The notes under the pieces were generated by a model. That model made no database searches and was not told the DNA's origin. It was given only the letters and a program-made list of their open reading frames with translations. A program made the position numbers and the translations under genes. A stretch of 64,000 nt of DNA from Dechloromonas sp. A34 (lineage in GTDB: Bacteria; Pseudomonadota; Gammaproteobacteria; Burkholderiales; Rhodocyclaceae): assembly GCF_026261605.1 (NCBI RefSeq), contig NZ_CP102486.1, positions 1,612,001-1,676,000 on the forward strand, in the 5' to 3' direction. Below, piece after piece: positions 41,172 through 53,060 of the stretch. Every line of letters begins with the position of its first letter. Position 1 is the stretch's first letter.

Positions 41172-42272
41172 ATGTCCGGCAATACTTTTGGCACCCTGTT
41201 TACTGTCACTTCCTTCGGCGAATCGCATGGCCCGGCCATCGGTTGCGTAGTCGATGGTTGCCCCCCGGGACTGGCGCTCTGCGAGGCCGATATCCAGGCC
41301 GAACTGGACCGCCGCAAACCCGGTACTTCGCGCCATGTGACACAGCGGCGCGAACCGGACACGGTTGAAATTCTGTCCGGCGTTTTCGAAGGCAAGACGA
41401 CCGGTACACCGATTGCGCTGCTGATCCGCAACCAGGACCAGCGCAGCAAGGACTATGGCAATATCGCTGATACCTTCCGCCCCGGCCACGCCGACTACAC
41501 CTACACCCACAAATACGGCTTTCGCGACTATCGCGGTGGTGGCCGTTCCTCGGCCCGTGAGACGGCGGTTCGCGTCGCTGCCGGGGCGATTGCCCGCAAG
41601 TGGCTGAACGAGCGCTACGGCGTGACAATCCGCGGCTGGATGAGCGCGCTCGGCCCGATCGAGATTCCTTTCGTTTCGGCCGACGACATCGATGGCAACG
41701 CTTTTTTTGCGCCCAACGCCGGCCTCGTGCCGGAATTGGAAAGCTACATGGACGGCCTGCGCAAGTCGCTGGATTCGGTCGGGGCGAAGATCACGGTCAG
41801 CGCGACCGGCGTGCCGCCGGGCTGGGGCGAGCCGGTGTACGATCGGCTGGATGCCGAGATCGCTTACGCCATGATGGGCATCAACGCCGTCAAGGGGGTC
41901 GAGATCGGTGCTGGCTTCGCCTCGGTGGCCCAGCGGGGCAGCGAACATGGCGACGAGATGACGCCGCGGGGTTTTCTGAGTAACCACGCCGGGGGTGTCC
42001 TCGGTGGCATTTCCACAGGCCAGGACATCGTCGTCAATATGGCGATCAAGCCGACCTCGTCGATTGCCCAGCCGCGGCGCTCGATCGACAGCCAGGGGCA
42101 GGCTATCGAAGTGGCGACCGAAGGGCGGCACGACCCCTGCGTCGGCATTCGCGCGACGCCGATTGCCGAAGCCATGCTGGCCCTGGTACTGATTGATCAC
42201 GCCCTGCGGCATCGGGCGCAGTGTGGCGACGTGTCATGCCAGACGCCGCGGATTCCGGGGAAAGTCGCGTAA
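41172..42272 (+). CDS. aroC: Chorismate synthase
   Basis: ATG 41172 gives [20 protein letters not shown]. The 366-residue protein has all signatures: [19 protein letters not shown] (His10 region for FMN), [20 protein letters not shown], the second signature [19 protein letters not shown], and [20 protein letters not shown]. It converts EPSP to chorismate with reduced FMN, feeding Trp (trpF, trpB, trpA in this window) and folate. Upstream in-frame codons lie before the terminator and are rejected. Confidence 0.97.
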   Translation: MSGNTFGTLFTVTSFGESHGPAIGCVVDGCPPGLALCEADIQAELDRRKPGTSRHVTQRREPDTVEILSGVFEGKTTGTPIALLIRNQDQRSKDYGNIADTFRPGHADYTYTHKYGFRDYRGGGRSSARETAVRVAAGAIARKWLNERYGVTIRGWMSALGPIEIPFVSADDIDGNAFFAPNAGLVPELESYMDGLRKSLDSVGAKITVSATGVPPGWGEPVYDRLDAEIAYAMMGINAVKGVEIGAGFASVAQRGSEHGDEMTPRGFLSNHAGGVLGGISTGQDIVVNMAIKPTSSIAQPRRSIDSQGQAIEVATEGRHDPCVGIRATPIAEAMLALVLIDHALRHRAQCGDVSCQTPRIPGKVA

Positions 42273-42326
42273 GATTCAGGCTTGTCGGCCGCTTTGCCAG
42301 CGGCAAAATCGAAAGAGGGAGCCCAC

Positions 42327-42593
42327 ATGCAAGTTGATCATCATGACCTCCATCAGGAGTTTCCAGAGATGAAGGATGCAATCGAAATCCTGAAGGCCGG
42401 CAATGCGCATTTCGCCAATCTGTTCGCGAGCTACACCCGGCTGACCGGCCGGGTCGAGGATCTGGAAGAGCAGGATATGCCAGTAGCCGATTTCACCATC
42501 GAAGACATGAAGAAGCAGCGGGTCAAGCTCAAGGACGAGCTTTATCACCTGCTGCTGGCGTTCCGCGCCGGCCAGCAATCGGCAAGGGCCTGA
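42327..42593 (+). CDS. DUF465/YdcH-family small protein
   Basis: The 88-residue protein starts MQVDHHDLHQEFPE after AGGGAGCCCAC. It has the YdcH/DUF465 pattern: FPEMKDAIEILKAGNAHFAN, RVEDLEEQDMPVADFTIEDM, then KKQRVKLKDELYHLLL. These are short helical-hairpin proteins of unknown function found widely in proteobacteria. The frame extends upstream, but the family begins here. Confidence 0.82.
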   Translation: MQVDHHDLHQEFPEMKDAIEILKAGNAHFANLFASYTRLTGRVEDLEEQDMPVADFTIEDMKKQRVKLKDELYHLLLAFRAGQQSARA

Positions 42594-42634
42594 TCGAGGC
42601 CTTTGTCCGTAACGGCATCCGGTAAAATTGCCGG

Positions 42635-43822
42635 ATGCACGTTTTGCCTTACTGGCGCCTCTCTGGCTATTACTTTTTCTACTTCGCCTTTATCGGCGCC
42701 TTTTCGCCCTATTTTGGGCTTTATCTCCAATCCCTGGATTTCTCGGCTTGGGACATCGGCCTGCTGATGTCGCAGATGCAGTTGATGCGCCTCTTCGGTC
42801 CCAATCTCTGGGGCTGGCTGGCCGATCATTTTGGTCGCCGCATGGCGATCATCCGGCTGGCGGGGGTGATTGCCCTGGCCGGGTTCACGGCCTTCTTCTG
42901 GCTCGACAAACTTCCTGCCATGCTGGTTGCCATGGCGGTGCTGGCCTTCTTCTGGAGTGCCGCCCTGCCGCTGGTCGAAACCTTGACATTTGACCACCTG
43001 CGGGAGGATCGGGGGCGTTACAGCCGCGTTCGCCTGTGGGGGTCGATCGGCTTCATCGTAGCTGTTATGGGGACCGGTGCGGTGCTTGATCTGGCGCCGC
43101 CGGTCGCTGTCCTCTGGGTGTGCTGGGGAATTCTGGTCGGCATTCTTGTTCTAGCCACCGTGCTGCCGGAGGTTCCGTCAGTGCATCATGCCCAGGCGAC
43201 CCAGCCGATTGGGCAGATCCTTCGTCAGCCGCGGGTCGCAGCATTGATGGCGGCCTGCTTTTCGATGTCGGCGGCGCACGGCGCCTTTTATGTCTTCTAC
43301 TCGATTCATCTGGCCGGCCATGGCTACAGCAAGACCGAAGTCGGCGCACTGTGGTCGCTGGGCGTGCTTGCTGAAATTGCCGTGTTCATGCTGATGGCGA
43401 GACTGTCACGGCGTTTTTCGTTGCGCAGCATTCTGCTGGCCTGTTTCGCGGCGGCAATCCTGCGCTTTCTGCTGATGGGCTGGGGAGTCGAGTCGGTGGC
43501 CGTCATGGTAGTGGTTCAACTGCTGCATGGGCTGACTTTTGGTGCCTATCACGCCTCGGCCATCGCGGCGGTCAATGACTGGTTCCCCGGTCGGGCACAG
43601 GGCCGGGGGCAGGCGCTCTATTCCAGCTTGTCGTTTGGGGCGGGCGGTTTGCTTGGCGCGCTGATCAGCGGGCTGACTTGGGATGATTGGGGGGCGGGCT
43701 GGACGTTTGCGCTGAGTTCCAGCTTTGCATTTGCCGGCTGGTTGCTGGTCTGGCGCTGGGTGCGCGAGGGCTCAGCGGCCGACATTTCCGATCTCAAAAA
43801 AACGTCCGATCCTGTGCCATAA
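42635..43822 (+). CDS. MFS transporter, HcaT/phenylpropionate-permease-like
   Basis: The 395-residue protein has about twelve hydrophobic segments, starting [20 protein letters not shown], with the MFS loop motif in [17 protein letters not shown] (between helices 2 and 3). It belongs to MFS_1_like by its N-terminus and by [17 protein letters not shown]. The substrate is unknown; a small organic acid or nucleoside is typical. It is likely a proton symporter in the inner membrane. Confidence 0.82.
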   Translation: MHVLPYWRLSGYYFFYFAFIGAFSPYFGLYLQSLDFSAWDIGLLMSQMQLMRLFGPNLWGWLADHFGRRMAIIRLAGVIALAGFTAFFWLDKLPAMLVAMAVLAFFWSAALPLVETLTFDHLREDRGRYSRVRLWGSIGFIVAVMGTGAVLDLAPPVAVLWVCWGILVGILVLATVLPEVPSVHHAQATQPIGQILRQPRVAALMAACFSMSAAHGAFYVFYSIHLAGHGYSKTEVGALWSLGVLAEIAVFMLMARLSRRFSLRSILLACFAAAILRFLLMGWGVESVAVMVVVQLLHGLTFGAYHASAIAAVNDWFPGRAQGRGQALYSSLSFGAGGLLGALISGLTWDDWGAGWTFALSSSFAFAGWLLVWRWVREGSAADISDLKKTSDPVP

Positions 43823-43854
43823 TCCGAGGCTTTCTGGCCTATTTGAAGCGTTTC

Positions 43855-45260
43855 ATGGCGAAGACACTTTACGACAAACTTTGGGAGAATCACGTGGTCC
43901 ATCAGGAAGCTGATGGCACGGCGCTCCTTTATATCGATCGTCACCTCGTGCACGAAGTGACCAGCCCGCAGGCCTTCGAGGGACTCAAGCTGGCCGGGCG
44001 CAAGCCGTGGCGCGTTTCCTCCATTGTCTCGACACCGGACCACAATACGCCGACCGACCACTGGGACGAGGGCATCAAGGATCCCATTTCGCGGCAACAG
44101 GTCGAGACGCTCGACGCCAATATCCGCGAAGTCGGCGCGCTCGCCTATTTCCCGTTCAAGGATCCGCGCATGGGCATTCTCCATGTCGTCGGTCCGGAAA
44201 ACGGCGCGACGCTGCCCGGCATGACCGTGGTCTGCGGTGATTCGCACACCTCGACGCACGGCGCCTTCGCCTGCCTGGCGCACGGCATCGGCACCTCGGA
44301 AGTCGAGCATGTGCTGGCTACCCAGTGCCTGCTGCAGAAGAAGTCTAAGACCATGCTGATCGCCGTCGATGGCAAGCTCGGCAAGGGCGTCACGGCCAAG
44401 GATGTGGCGCTGGCCATCATCGGCAACATCGGCACGGCCGGCGGCACCGGCTACGCCATCGAATTCGGCGGCAGCGCCATTCGCGGCCTGTCGATGGAAG
44501 GTCGCATGACGCTGTGCAACATGGCCATCGAAGGCGGCGCCCGCATGGGCTTCGTGGCGGTCGACGACACCACGATCAATTACCTGAAGGGCCGCCCTTC
44601 TCGCCGAAAGGCGAGGTCTGGGACCAGGCTGTCGCCTACTGGCGCACCCTGCACTCCGACGCCGGCGCGCAGTTCGACCGTGTCGTGACGCTGAAGGCGG
44701 AAGATATTCAGCCGCAGGTTACCTGGGGAACCTCTCCGGAAATGGTTGTCGCGGTCGGTGCCGTCGTGCCCGATCCGGCCAAGCAGACCGATCCGGTCAA
44801 ACGCGAAGGCATGGAGCGCGCGCTGCAGTACATGGGCCTCAACCCGAATACGCCGATCACGAGCATCGCGGTGGACAAGGTATTCATCGGTTCCTGTACC
44901 AATTCCCGCATCGAGGATCTGCGCGAGGCGGCTTCAGTCCTGAAGGGCCGCCACGTCGCCGCCAACATCAAACTGGCCCTGGCCGTGCCGGGTTCCGGCC
45001 TGGTCAAGCGCCAGGCCGAAGCCGAGGGGCTGGACAAGGTCTTCGTCGCCGCCGGCTTCGAGTGGCGGGAGCCGGGTTGTTCGATGTGTCTGGCGATGAA
45101 TGCCGACCGTCTGGAACCGGGCGAGCGCTGCGCCTCGACGTCGAATCGCAATTTCGAAGGTCGTCAGGGTCCGGGCGGCCGTACGCATCTGGTCAGCCCG
45201 GCGATGGCGGCGGCGGCGGCGATTGCCGGGCGCTTTGCGGACGTCCGTGACGTTCTGTAA
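43855..45260 (+). CDS. leuC: 3-isopropylmalate dehydratase large subunit, with apparent frameshift
   Basis: Aconitase-family protein of about 468 residues once repaired. The first part ([17 protein letters not shown] to INYLKGRP) and the second ([17 protein letters not shown] to the end) are in different frames. The break is at GGGCCGCCCTTC (44589-44600), where one missing base after CCC restores the family sequence. Cluster ligands are intact: [14 protein letters not shown] and [12 protein letters not shown]. With LeuD it isomerises isopropylmalate. The loss is in a G/C run, so an assembly error is likely. Confidence 0.93.
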
Positions 45261-45264
45261 GGCC

Positions 45265-45489
45265 ATGACTGCCGTGCGTTGCGCCCTGCTGGTGCTGTTT
45301 CCCCTGGTCTTCGTGGGGTGCAACACGGCGCAGGGAGTCAAGAAAGATGTCGCGATCGGTGCCGAAAAGACCGGTGAAGCCCTGCACAAAGGGGGCGAGG
45401 CGGTTGGTGGTGCACTGAATAAGACCGGTGAAGTGGTCGGCGGAGCCCTCAAGAAGAGCGGCGAAGCGGTACAGAAGGTGGTGGATTAA
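45265..45489 (+). CDS. Entericidin-like small lipoprotein
   Basis: A 74-residue precursor with lipoprotein signal ([15 protein letters not shown], Cys at about residue 19) and a mature part of repeating amphipathic units: [40 protein letters not shown]. This is typical of entericidin-type envelope lipoproteins. It sits between leuC and leuD, 4 bases after one and overlapping the start of the other by one base; I recall this placement from related bacteria. Its link to leucine synthesis is unclear. Confidence 0.8.
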   Translation: MTAVRCALLVLFPLVFVGCNTAQGVKKDVAIGAEKTGEALHKGGEAVGGALNKTGEVVGGALKKSGEAVQKVVD

Positions 45490-46127
45490 TGGAAAAATTT
45501 GTTCGTCTGGAAGGTCTGGTTGCTCCCCTCGATCGTAACAACGTCGATACCGATGCGATCATTCCCAAGCAGTTCCTCAAGTCGATCAAGCGTTCCGGCT
45601 TCGGCCCGAACGCCTTCGACGAATGGCGATACATGGATGTCGGTCAGCCGGGGCAGGATGCTTCGCAGCGGCCGAAGAATCCGAAATTTGTGCTCAATTT
45701 GCCACGCTATCAGGGCGCCCAGGTATTGCTGACCCGGGCCAACTTTGGTTGCGGCAGTTCGCGCGAACATGCGCCGTGGGCGCTGCTCGATTTCGGTTTC
45801 AAGGCAATCATTGCCGAGTCGTTCGCCGATATCTTCTTCAACAACTGCTACAAGAACGGCATCGTGCCTATCATGCTGCCGGCCGCCGAAGTGGAAGCAC
45901 TGTTTCAGCAGGTTGAGGCGACTCCGGGTTACAAGCTGACGGTCGATCTGCAGGCGCAAGCCGTGATTCGCCCGGATGGCTACGGCATCGCCTTCCAGAT
46001 AGATCCTTTCCGCAAGGAGTGTCTGATCAATGGCTGGGATGACATCGGCCTGACCCTGCGCCACGCTGAGAAGATCCGCGAGTTTGAAGACAAGCGTCGT
46101 ATCAACCAGCCCTGGCTGTTTGCGTAA
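45489..46127 (+). CDS. leuD: 3-isopropylmalate dehydratase small subunit
   Basis: The 212-residue protein starts [20 protein letters not shown], where TAATG overlaps the lipoprotein stop. It has the swivel-domain motifs [31 protein letters not shown] and [17 protein letters not shown]. It pairs with LeuC to build the active site. It is followed by leuB. Confidence 0.96.
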   Translation: MEKFVRLEGLVAPLDRNNVDTDAIIPKQFLKSIKRSGFGPNAFDEWRYMDVGQPGQDASQRPKNPKFVLNLPRYQGAQVLLTRANFGCGSSREHAPWALLDFGFKAIIAESFADIFFNNCYKNGIVPIMLPAAEVEALFQQVEATPGYKLTVDLQAQAVIRPDGYGIAFQIDPFRKECLINGWDDIGLTLRHAEKIREFEDKRRINQPWLFA

Positions 46128-46139
46128 CAAGGAATGATT

Positions 46140-47195
46140 ATGAAGATTTGTGTTCTGCCGGGTGACGGCATCGGTCCCGAAATTACCGCTCAGGCGGTGC
46201 GCGTGTTGAATGCTCTCGATCTCAAGTTCGAGATGGAAGAGGCGCTGCTCGGCGGCTGTGCGGTCGATGCCACCGACAACCCCTATCCGGAAGCGACCCA
46301 GAAGCTGGCGCGCGAAGCCGATGCCATATTGCTGGGCGCCGTCGGCGGTCCGCAGTGGGATACGCTGCCCCGCGAAAAACGCCCGGAGCGCGGCCTGCTC
46401 GGCATTCGCAAGGACCTTAACCTGTTCGCCAATCTGCGTCCGGCAATTCTGTACCCGGAACTTGCCAATGCCTCGACGTTGAAGCCGGAAGTCGTCGCCG
46501 GCCTGGATATCCTGATCGTCCGCGAACTGACCGGCGATATTTACTTCGGGCAGCCGCGCGGCATCCGCGAGGAAAATGGCGAGCGCGTCGGCTTCAACAC
46601 CATGGTCTATAGTGAGTCGGAAATCCGCCGCATCGGCCATGTCGCGTTCCAGGCTGCGCAGAAACGCAACCGGAAATTGTGCTCGGTCGACAAGATGAAC
46701 GTGCTCGAGTGCACCCAACTCTGGCGCGACGTGATGATCGAGACTAGCAAGGATTACCCGGATGTCGAGCTCAGCCACATGCTGGTCGACAACGCCGCGA
46801 TGCAACTGGTCAAAGCGCCGAAGCAATTCGATGTGATGGTCACCGGCAACATATTCGGCGACATCCTGTCCGACGAAGCGTCGATGCTGACCGGCTCGAT
46901 CGGCATGCTGCCGTCGGCCTCGCTCGACGACAAGAACAAGGGCCTCTACGAGCCGTCGCACGGTTCGGCGCCGGATATCGCCGGCAAGGGCGTGGCCAAT
47001 CCGCTAGCTACCATCCTGTCGGCTGCAATGATGTTGCGTTACACCTTCGGCCTCGAAGAGCAGGCACTGCGCGTCGAAAATGCGGTCAAAAAGGTTTTGG
47101 CACAGGGCTATCGCACCGGCGACATCTACGAGCGCGGCACCAACAAGGTCGGGACTAAGGAAATGGGCGATGCCGTGCTGGCGGCGCTGGCGTAA
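46140..47195 (+). CDS. leuB: 3-isopropylmalate dehydrogenase
   Basis: Start at ATG 46140 ([20 protein letters not shown]) with AAGGA 5 bases upstream; ATG 46134 would add two residues. The 351-residue protein has the substrate Arg trio in [20 protein letters not shown], catalytic Tyr in [15 protein letters not shown], Lys and Asp in VDKMNVLE and [10 protein letters not shown], and NAD site [20 protein letters not shown]. It oxidises and decarboxylates 3-isopropylmalate. leuC, the lipoprotein, leuD, leuB and asd appear to run in one direction. Confidence 0.97.
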   Translation: MKICVLPGDGIGPEITAQAVRVLNALDLKFEMEEALLGGCAVDATDNPYPEATQKLAREADAILLGAVGGPQWDTLPREKRPERGLLGIRKDLNLFANLRPAILYPELANASTLKPEVVAGLDILIVRELTGDIYFGQPRGIREENGERVGFNTMVYSESEIRRIGHVAFQAAQKRNRKLCSVDKMNVLECTQLWRDVMIETSKDYPDVELSHMLVDNAAMQLVKAPKQFDVMVTGNIFGDILSDEASMLTGSIGMLPSASLDDKNKGLYEPSHGSAPDIAGKGVANPLATILSAAMMLRYTFGLEEQALRVENAVKKVLAQGYRTGDIYERGTNKVGTKEMGDAVLAALA

Positions 47196-47247
47196 ACCGA
47201 ACCTCACGTTCGTGCGTTAAATACAGGTTCTATTCGGAGAGTAAGTC

Positions 47248-48381
47248 ATGAAGAAGGTTGGTCTGGTCGGTTGGCGTGGCATGGTTGGTTCCGTGCTGAT
47301 GCAGCGCATGGTCGAAGAGGGCGATTTCGCCCATATCGATCCGGTGTATTTCTCTACCTCCGCCGCTGGCGGCAAGGCTCCGGTGTTCGGCGGCAAGGAA
47401 GCTTCACTGCCGTTGCAGGATGCGTCCAACATCGATGCCCTGAAGGCCTGCGAGATCATCATCACCTGCCAAGGCGGTGACTACACCAAGGAAGTCTTTG
47501 GCAAGCTGCGTGCTACCGGCTGGAGCGGCCACTGGATCGACGCCGCTTCCTCGCTGCGCATGGCCGAAGACGCGGTGATCATTCTCGACCCGGTTAACAT
47601 GCACGTGATCAAGGACGCGCTCGCCAAGGGCGGCAAGAACTGGATCGGCGGCAACTGCACGGTATCGCTGATGCTGATGGGCCTTGGCGGCCTGTTCCAA
47701 AACGACCTGATCGAATGGGCGACCTCGATGACTTATCAGGCGGCTTCCGGTGCCGGCGCGCAGAACATGCGCGAGCTGATTGCCCAGATGGGCGCCATCC
47801 ACTCGTCGGTCGCCGACCTGCTGGCCGACCCGGCTTCAGCCATTCTCGACATCGACCGCAAGGTCGCCGAGACCATTCGCTCCGATGCTTTCCCGAAGAA
47901 GAATTTCCGCAACACGCCGCTCGCCGGTTCGCTGATTCCGTGGATCGACGTGCCCTACGAGAACGGCCAGTCCAAGGAAGAGTGGAAGGGCGGTGCCGAA
48001 TGCAACAAGATCCTCGGCAAGCCGGCTTTCCGTTCCGCCGGTTCGATCCCCATCGATGGTCTGTGTGTGCGTATCGGTGCCATGCGCTGCCACAGCCAGG
48101 CGCTGACCATCAAGCTGAAAAAGGACGTGCCGCTCGATGAAATCAGCGACATGCTGGCCAAAGCCAATCCGTGGGCCAAGGTCGTGCCGAACGATCGTGA
48201 AATCTCCGAGCGCGAACTGACGCCGGCTGCAGTGACCGGCACGCTGACCGTGCCGGTTGGTCGTCTGCACAAGATGGCGATGGGGCCGGAGTACTTGGCT
48301 GCCTTCACCTGCGGCGACCAGTTGCTGTGGGGGGCTGCCGAGCCGCTGCGCCGCATGTTGCGCATCCTGCTCGATGCCTGA
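47248..48381 (+). CDS. asd: Aspartate-semialdehyde dehydrogenase
   Basis: The 377-residue protein has [17 protein letters not shown] (NADP-binding), the catalytic Cys in [16 protein letters not shown], and [16 protein letters not shown] with His and active-site Arg region. Length and motifs match the Gram-negative Asd. It makes aspartate semialdehyde for lysine (dapA at 28258), threonine and methionine (metZ at 60603). It follows leuB by 52 bases and ends at a terminator. Confidence 0.97.
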   Translation: MKKVGLVGWRGMVGSVLMQRMVEEGDFAHIDPVYFSTSAAGGKAPVFGGKEASLPLQDASNIDALKACEIIITCQGGDYTKEVFGKLRATGWSGHWIDAASSLRMAEDAVIILDPVNMHVIKDALAKGGKNWIGGNCTVSLMLMGLGGLFQNDLIEWATSMTYQAASGAGAQNMRELIAQMGAIHSSVADLLADPASAILDIDRKVAETIRSDAFPKKNFRNTPLAGSLIPWIDVPYENGQSKEEWKGGAECNKILGKPAFRSAGSIPIDGLCVRIGAMRCHSQALTIKLKKDVPLDEISDMLAKANPWAKVVPNDREISERELTPAAVTGTLTVPVGRLHKMAMGPEYLAAFTCGDQLLWGAAEPLRRMLRILLDA

Positions 48382-48396
48382 TTGTTGATTTATTAC

Positions 48397-48425
48397 GGAA
48401 AACGGGCTGCGGCCCCGTTTTTTAT
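48397..48425 (+). terminator. Terminator after asd
   Basis: AAAACGGG and CCCGTTTT enclose CTGCGGC, followed by more T. Ends the leu-asd unit. Confidence 0.85.
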
Positions 48426-48532
48426 TTGTTGGGAATATGCAAAAAGTCAGGCATGAGAAGAGGGTTTAGCTTGCATTGCTAAGTCCATGATGTTAATTTG
48501 AAAGTCCCAAAATCGACGCTCAGGGTTTCGCT

Positions 48533-51500
48533 GTGAACGAAACGAATTGCTCCAAATTCAAGAAGCGTGCAGCCGCACTCGCGGTGGCATCTTGTCTTTC
48601 TTTCGCACCATGGGTTGCTGAGGCTGCCGGCCTCGGAAAACTCACCGTGTTATCGGGCCTCGGGCAGCCTTTGCGGGCAGAACTTGAGCTCGGTGCCAAT
48701 CGCGACGAACTGGCCGGCATGACGGCGCGCCTGGCACCGCAGGATGCCTTCCGGCAGGCTGGTATCGACTTTGCCAGCAGTTTGCTCGATCTGCGTTTTT
48801 CTATTGAAAAACGCGCCAACGGACAGGCTGTGGTCAAGGTGACGTCGGCTAAACCGGTCAATGAGCCTTTCCTCGACTTTCTCGTCGAGCTGAACTGGCC
48901 GGCCGGCCGCCTTGTTCGCGAATATACATTCCTGCTCGACCCCCCGATATGGCCACCAGGCAGCCGGTGCGCTCAATCGCCGATGCGAAGGTGGTCGAAA
49001 CTGTCCAAGGAGGTGGCATGCAGGCCGAGCGCCCGGCGGCTGTTAGAGCTGCCCCGCGTGCAAAAGTGCCGGCAGATGCGCCGAAGCCAGACTCAACCGG
49101 GACGAGAGTTGTTCAGCCGGGTGACACCCTGCGCAAGATTGCCGTTGAGACTCAGCATAATGGCGTTTCTTTGGAACAAATGCTGATTGGTCTGCTGCGG
49201 AAAAATCCTGAAGCTTTCGCAGGCAACAATATCAATCGCCTGAAATCCGGGGCCATCCTGGGGATTCCGGAAAAAGCGGAGGTCGAGGCGGTCAGTCCGG
49301 CTGAAGCGAAAAAAGTTTATGTTGCTCAGGCTGCTGACTGGAGCGCTTATCGCCAGAAACTGGCGACTACGACAGCCAAAGGGCCGGCCAAGGAAGAGGT
49401 GGTCAGCCAATCAAGTTCAGGCAAGATCACTGCTCGGGTCGAGGAAAAGGTGGTGCCCGCTGAGCAGGCCAAGGATCAGGTCAAGGTCTCGCGCACCGAA
49501 CTGGCTGCCGGCGCTGCTGCTAGCAAGGCGACGGCCGATGCCGAGGCGGAGCGGATTGCCAAGGACAAGTCGCTCAAAGAAGCGCAGGAGCGCTTGGCGA
49601 TGCTTGAAAAGAATGTCAATGAGTTGCAGAAACTCGTTGAAATGAAAAATCAGAAGCTTGCTGAACTGCAACAGCAGACGGCTGCCAAGAAAGACGAAGC
49701 CAAGCCGGTCGAAGCGCCCAAACCCGCGGTCGCACCGCCTGTTGCCGAACTGCCTAAGGTTGCTGAAGCCGTCAAGCCCGCCGAGTTGCCCAAGCCGCCG
49801 GAAGAGGTAAAGCCAGCCGTAGTAGATAAGCCAATCGAGGTGCCCAAGCCGGTTGCGCCGCCGAAGCCTGCCGTCCAGCCAGTGCCCGAGCCGGAACCCG
49901 AGGTCAGCCTGTTTGACGATCCGTTGCCGCTTGCCGCTGGTGGTGGCATTCTGGCGCTTCTGGTCGGTTACCTGCTATTCAAGCGTCGGCGTGATCGTTA
50001 TGCCTCAGTCGAGACTACAGCCGCGCCAGGGCCCTCCAGCCTTGGTCCGAATTCGGTCTTCCGCATGACCGGCGGGCAGAGCGTCGATACGGGCAATACG
50101 CCACCGCAAACCGGTGATTTCAGTCAGACCGGACCGGGAACCATCGATACCGACGAAGTCGATCCGGTTGCAGAAGCCGATGTTTACATGGCGTATGGCC
50201 GCGATACACAGGCCGAGGAAATCCTGCTAGAGGCATTGCAGAAGGATCCGCAGCGCCTTGCCATTCATGCCAAGTTGCTGGAGATTTATGCCAACCGGCG
50301 CAGCCTGAAGCAATTCGAGACGCTGGCTAGCGAACTGTATGCGCAAACCGGAGGTGTTGGCACCGAATGGGAAAAAGTCGCTGCCCTTGGCGCCGGTCTC
50401 GATCCCAAAAATCCGCTTTATTCTGGAGCCTCCGGGCGGGCACCAGCCCCGGCCTTCGATCCCGACGCAACGATGATTGTCGCAGCGGGGACGATAGCTG
50501 CGGCAACATTGGCCATGCCCGGAGAGGCTGTTCAAATTGCCGAAACTGCAGTTGCCGAGGAGACGCCCGAAACGGCTGGTGAATTCGAGCGGGAGACGCA
50601 GGTTATGCCGGAACCGACTGACATCCAGCCTGACCTCACGGAACCCGTGGTCGCCGCGGATGACATGGATGTTATGAGTCTTGATTTCGATCTCGGCTCG
50701 CCGGCCCTTGCACCCGAAGCTATTGTCGAAGATCAGCCCGCGGTCGCCGATGAGCCGTATGCGGATACGTTAGTCATTGCTGATGGCGGTGATGCACTCG
50801 ATTTTGACTTGGGAGGCGAAACCCAGACTACCCCAGTTACCGTGCCGTCAGCTGTTGAACCGCTGATGCCGGAAAACCTGAGCGGCGATTTTGACCTGAC
50901 CGTGGACGACAGTCCGCTACCGGAAGAGTTGGTCGATGATGCTCATGACTTCTCGCTTGAAGGCACATTGGTGATGCATTCGGGTCTTGAACATGAGCTG
51001 GAGTCGGTGGCTAGCACCTATATCGGCGGTGAGGCGGTGCCCGAGGTTCCGGCAGCCGAGCCAGCACAAGAAGATGTAGCAATGGTCGATTTCGATCTGG
51101 ATATGGACTCGCCAGCAACACAGACCTTGGTCAATTCGATCGCTGATGTCAGCGAGACTGAACCTGTTCCTTCTATTGAGGTTGCGGAGGAAGTAACCGC
51201 TGTCGACAGTACGCATCTGGAAAATACCGTAGTCAACACGGGGGTGCTGGGTGCCGATTCGCTCGAGTTCGATGTCAATCTGACCGATTCGGTGTTTCTG
51301 GGACAGCCGATGATCAATCCGGAATTCGATATCGGCTCGATCAATCTCGATCTCGGTGCAGAGCCGCCGCCGGCAGCTCCCTCGCCGGTAATTGAGCAAG
51401 CCACCGAAGTGTCAGCGGCAGGGCCTGAAGTCGCCAATGAAGAGCCCGTCCGTGATTCTCATTGGGAAGAAGTCAATACCAAGCTCGATCTGGCCAAAGC

Positions 51501-51618
51501 CTATGAGGAAATGGGCGATCTCGAAGGGGCGCGCGAGCTGCTCCAGGAAGTGCTCGGCGAAGGCTCGTCTGATCTGGTTGAGCAGGCGCGTGCGATACTT
51601 GGCCGAATAGGCGAGTAA
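48533..51618 (+). CDS. fimV: FimV-like pilus assembly protein, with apparent frameshift
   Basis: GTG 48533 starts a signal peptide (AVASCLSFAPWVAEAAG), then the FimV core domain (LGKLTVLSGLGQPLRAELEL). The frame breaks at a six-C run (48940-48945); one more C would join LVREYTFLLDPP to DMATRQPVRS. After that come a LysM domain (VVQPGDTLRKIAVETQHNGV), coiled coil, Pro/Lys linker, one membrane helix (LPLAAGGGILALLVGYLLF), an acidic cytoplasmic region, and the FimV C-terminal TPR (KLDLAKAYEEMGDLEGAREL). FimV binds peptidoglycan and sets type IV pilus and polarity functions. Confidence 0.88.
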
Positions 51619-51630
51619 AATCACAGGCTT

Positions 51631-52275
51631 GTGATCGGCACATGGCCCCGCAAGGGGCTGTGTGCATTTTGGGGCCTGATTTTGCATCCATCTACTGCGT
51701 TAATCGCCTGGCTGGCCGCCGTGTTGGCCATGCAGTTTGTCGGCTATGTCGGACTCGCGATCATGGCGCTTGTCGTTATGTTTTCGCCGTTCTCGGTAAC
51801 CCGTTCCTGGTGTTTCAATATTTATCGCGCTCGCTGGCTGCTGTTCACCCTTTGGTTGATCCTCTCGTACAACACGCCGGGTGAGGCCGTGATGGGGGCG
51901 CTCTGGGCACCGACCTACGAAGGTGTCGCCGACGCCAATCTGCAGGCGGCACGTCTGGTGCTGATGCTGGGCTTTCTGGCGTGGCTCTCCGTTCGCCTCG
52001 GTCGCGACGGGCTGGTCAGCGCGCTGTGGGGAGTTTTGCAGCCCTTGCAGGTGCTGGGTGTCGATACCCGGCGACTGGTTATCCGGCTCTCGCTGGTCCT
52101 GGCCAATCTGCAAACGCCCCAAGAAAAAGGCAGCTGGCGGCGGATGATGGCGGCCGATGCACCGCTTAGGGACGGTCCGAACATGGTGCATGTCGTCTTG
52201 CCGCAGTGGGCCACTATCGACTCCTTGATCGTCGGGGTGGCCACTACGTTCCTGATTGGAGCTATCGTTCTGTGA
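51631..52275 (+). CDS. Membrane protein resembling an ECF-type T component (CbiQ-like)
   Basis: The 214-residue protein (GTG 51631) has four or five hydrophobic segments in the first two-thirds and a basic cytoplasmic part (RDGLVSALWGVLQPLQVLGV, RRLVIRLSLVLANLQ) like the coupling helices of CbiQ-type transporters. No ATPase or substrate component is nearby. Its TGA overlaps the GTG of truA. Function not known; the family resemblance is weak. Confidence 0.5.
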   Translation: MIGTWPRKGLCAFWGLILHPSTALIAWLAAVLAMQFVGYVGLAIMALVVMFSPFSVTRSWCFNIYRARWLLFTLWLILSYNTPGEAVMGALWAPTYEGVADANLQAARLVLMLGFLAWLSVRLGRDGLVSALWGVLQPLQVLGVDTRRLVIRLSLVLANLQTPQEKGSWRRMMAADAPLRDGPNMVHVVLPQWATIDSLIVGVATTFLIGAIVL

Positions 52276-53060
52276 GAATAGCCTTGGGTGTCGAGTACTG
52301 CGGTAGCACATTTCATGGCTGGCAGAGTCAGCCGCAGGGCAATACCGTGCAGGATGTCCTTGAATCGGCCTTGCATGCAATTGCCGGTCAGCCGATCGGC
52401 GTGATTTGTGCCGGGCGGACCGATGCCGGCGTCCATGCCAGTCACCAGGTCGTCCATTTCGATGCCCCGGTCGAGCGTCCCTTGACGGCCTGGGTACGCG
52501 GCGTCAATTCGAATCTGCCGGAAGGTGTCGCCGTGCGTTGGGTGCAGCCGGTCGGCGACGAGTTCCATGCCCGCTTCAGCGCGCGTGGCCGGCGCTATCG
52601 CTACCTGCTTCTCAACCGGCCGCAGCGTCTGGGGCTGTGGCATGGTCGGGCCGGCTGGTTCCATTTGCCACTCGATCTGACCGCCATGCAGGCGGCGGCG
52701 GCGCGCCTGCCCGGGGAGCACAATTTCTCGGCTTTCCGTGCCGCCGGCTGTCAGGCCAAGACGCCGGTCAAGACAATGTGGCGGGCCGAAATCCGGCAGC
52801 AGGGCAATCTGATCGTCTTCGATTTCGAGGCCAGCGCTTTCTTGCATCACATGGTGCGCAATCTGGTCGGTAGCCTGGTCTACATCGGCAAGGGGGCGCA
52901 GGCCCCGGGCTGGATCGACGAGTTGCTGCAGGCCCGGGATCGCAAACTGGCGGCGCCGACCTTTTCGCCGGACGGCCTCTATTTTCGCGGGCCGATCTAC
53001 GAAGCGCACTGGGGTTTGCCCGACCCGGACGACGATTTTCTCGATGGGGTGTTGAAGTGA
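52272..53060 (+). CDS. truA: tRNA pseudouridine(38-40) synthase
   Basis: GTG 52272 (VRIALGVEYCGSTFHGWQ) overlaps the upstream stop by 4 bases; earlier in-frame codons fall inside the preceding gene. The 262-residue protein has the catalytic Asp in CAGRTDAGVHASHQVV, RYRYLLLNRP, and FLHHMVRNLVGSLVYIGKG. It isomerises U38-U40 in tRNA anticodon arms. trpF overlaps its end. Confidence 0.95.
   Translation: MRIALGVEYCGSTFHGWQSQPQGNTVQDVLESALHAIAGQPIGVICAGRTDAGVHASHQVVHFDAPVERPLTAWVRGVNSNLPEGVAVRWVQPVGDEFHARFSARGRRYRYLLLNRPQRLGLWHGRAGWFHLPLDLTAMQAAAARLPGEHNFSAFRAAGCQAKTPVKTMWRAEIRQQGNLIVFDFEASAFLHHMVRNLVGSLVYIGKGAQAPGWIDELLQARDRKLAAPTFSPDGLYFRGPIYEAHWGLPDPDDDFLDGVLK

Noticed and set aside
44595..44598. 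Programmed ribosomal frameshift in leuC
   Set aside because: No slippery heptamer or stimulatory structure is evident, LeuC is not known to use one, and three other genes show the same G/C-run loss.
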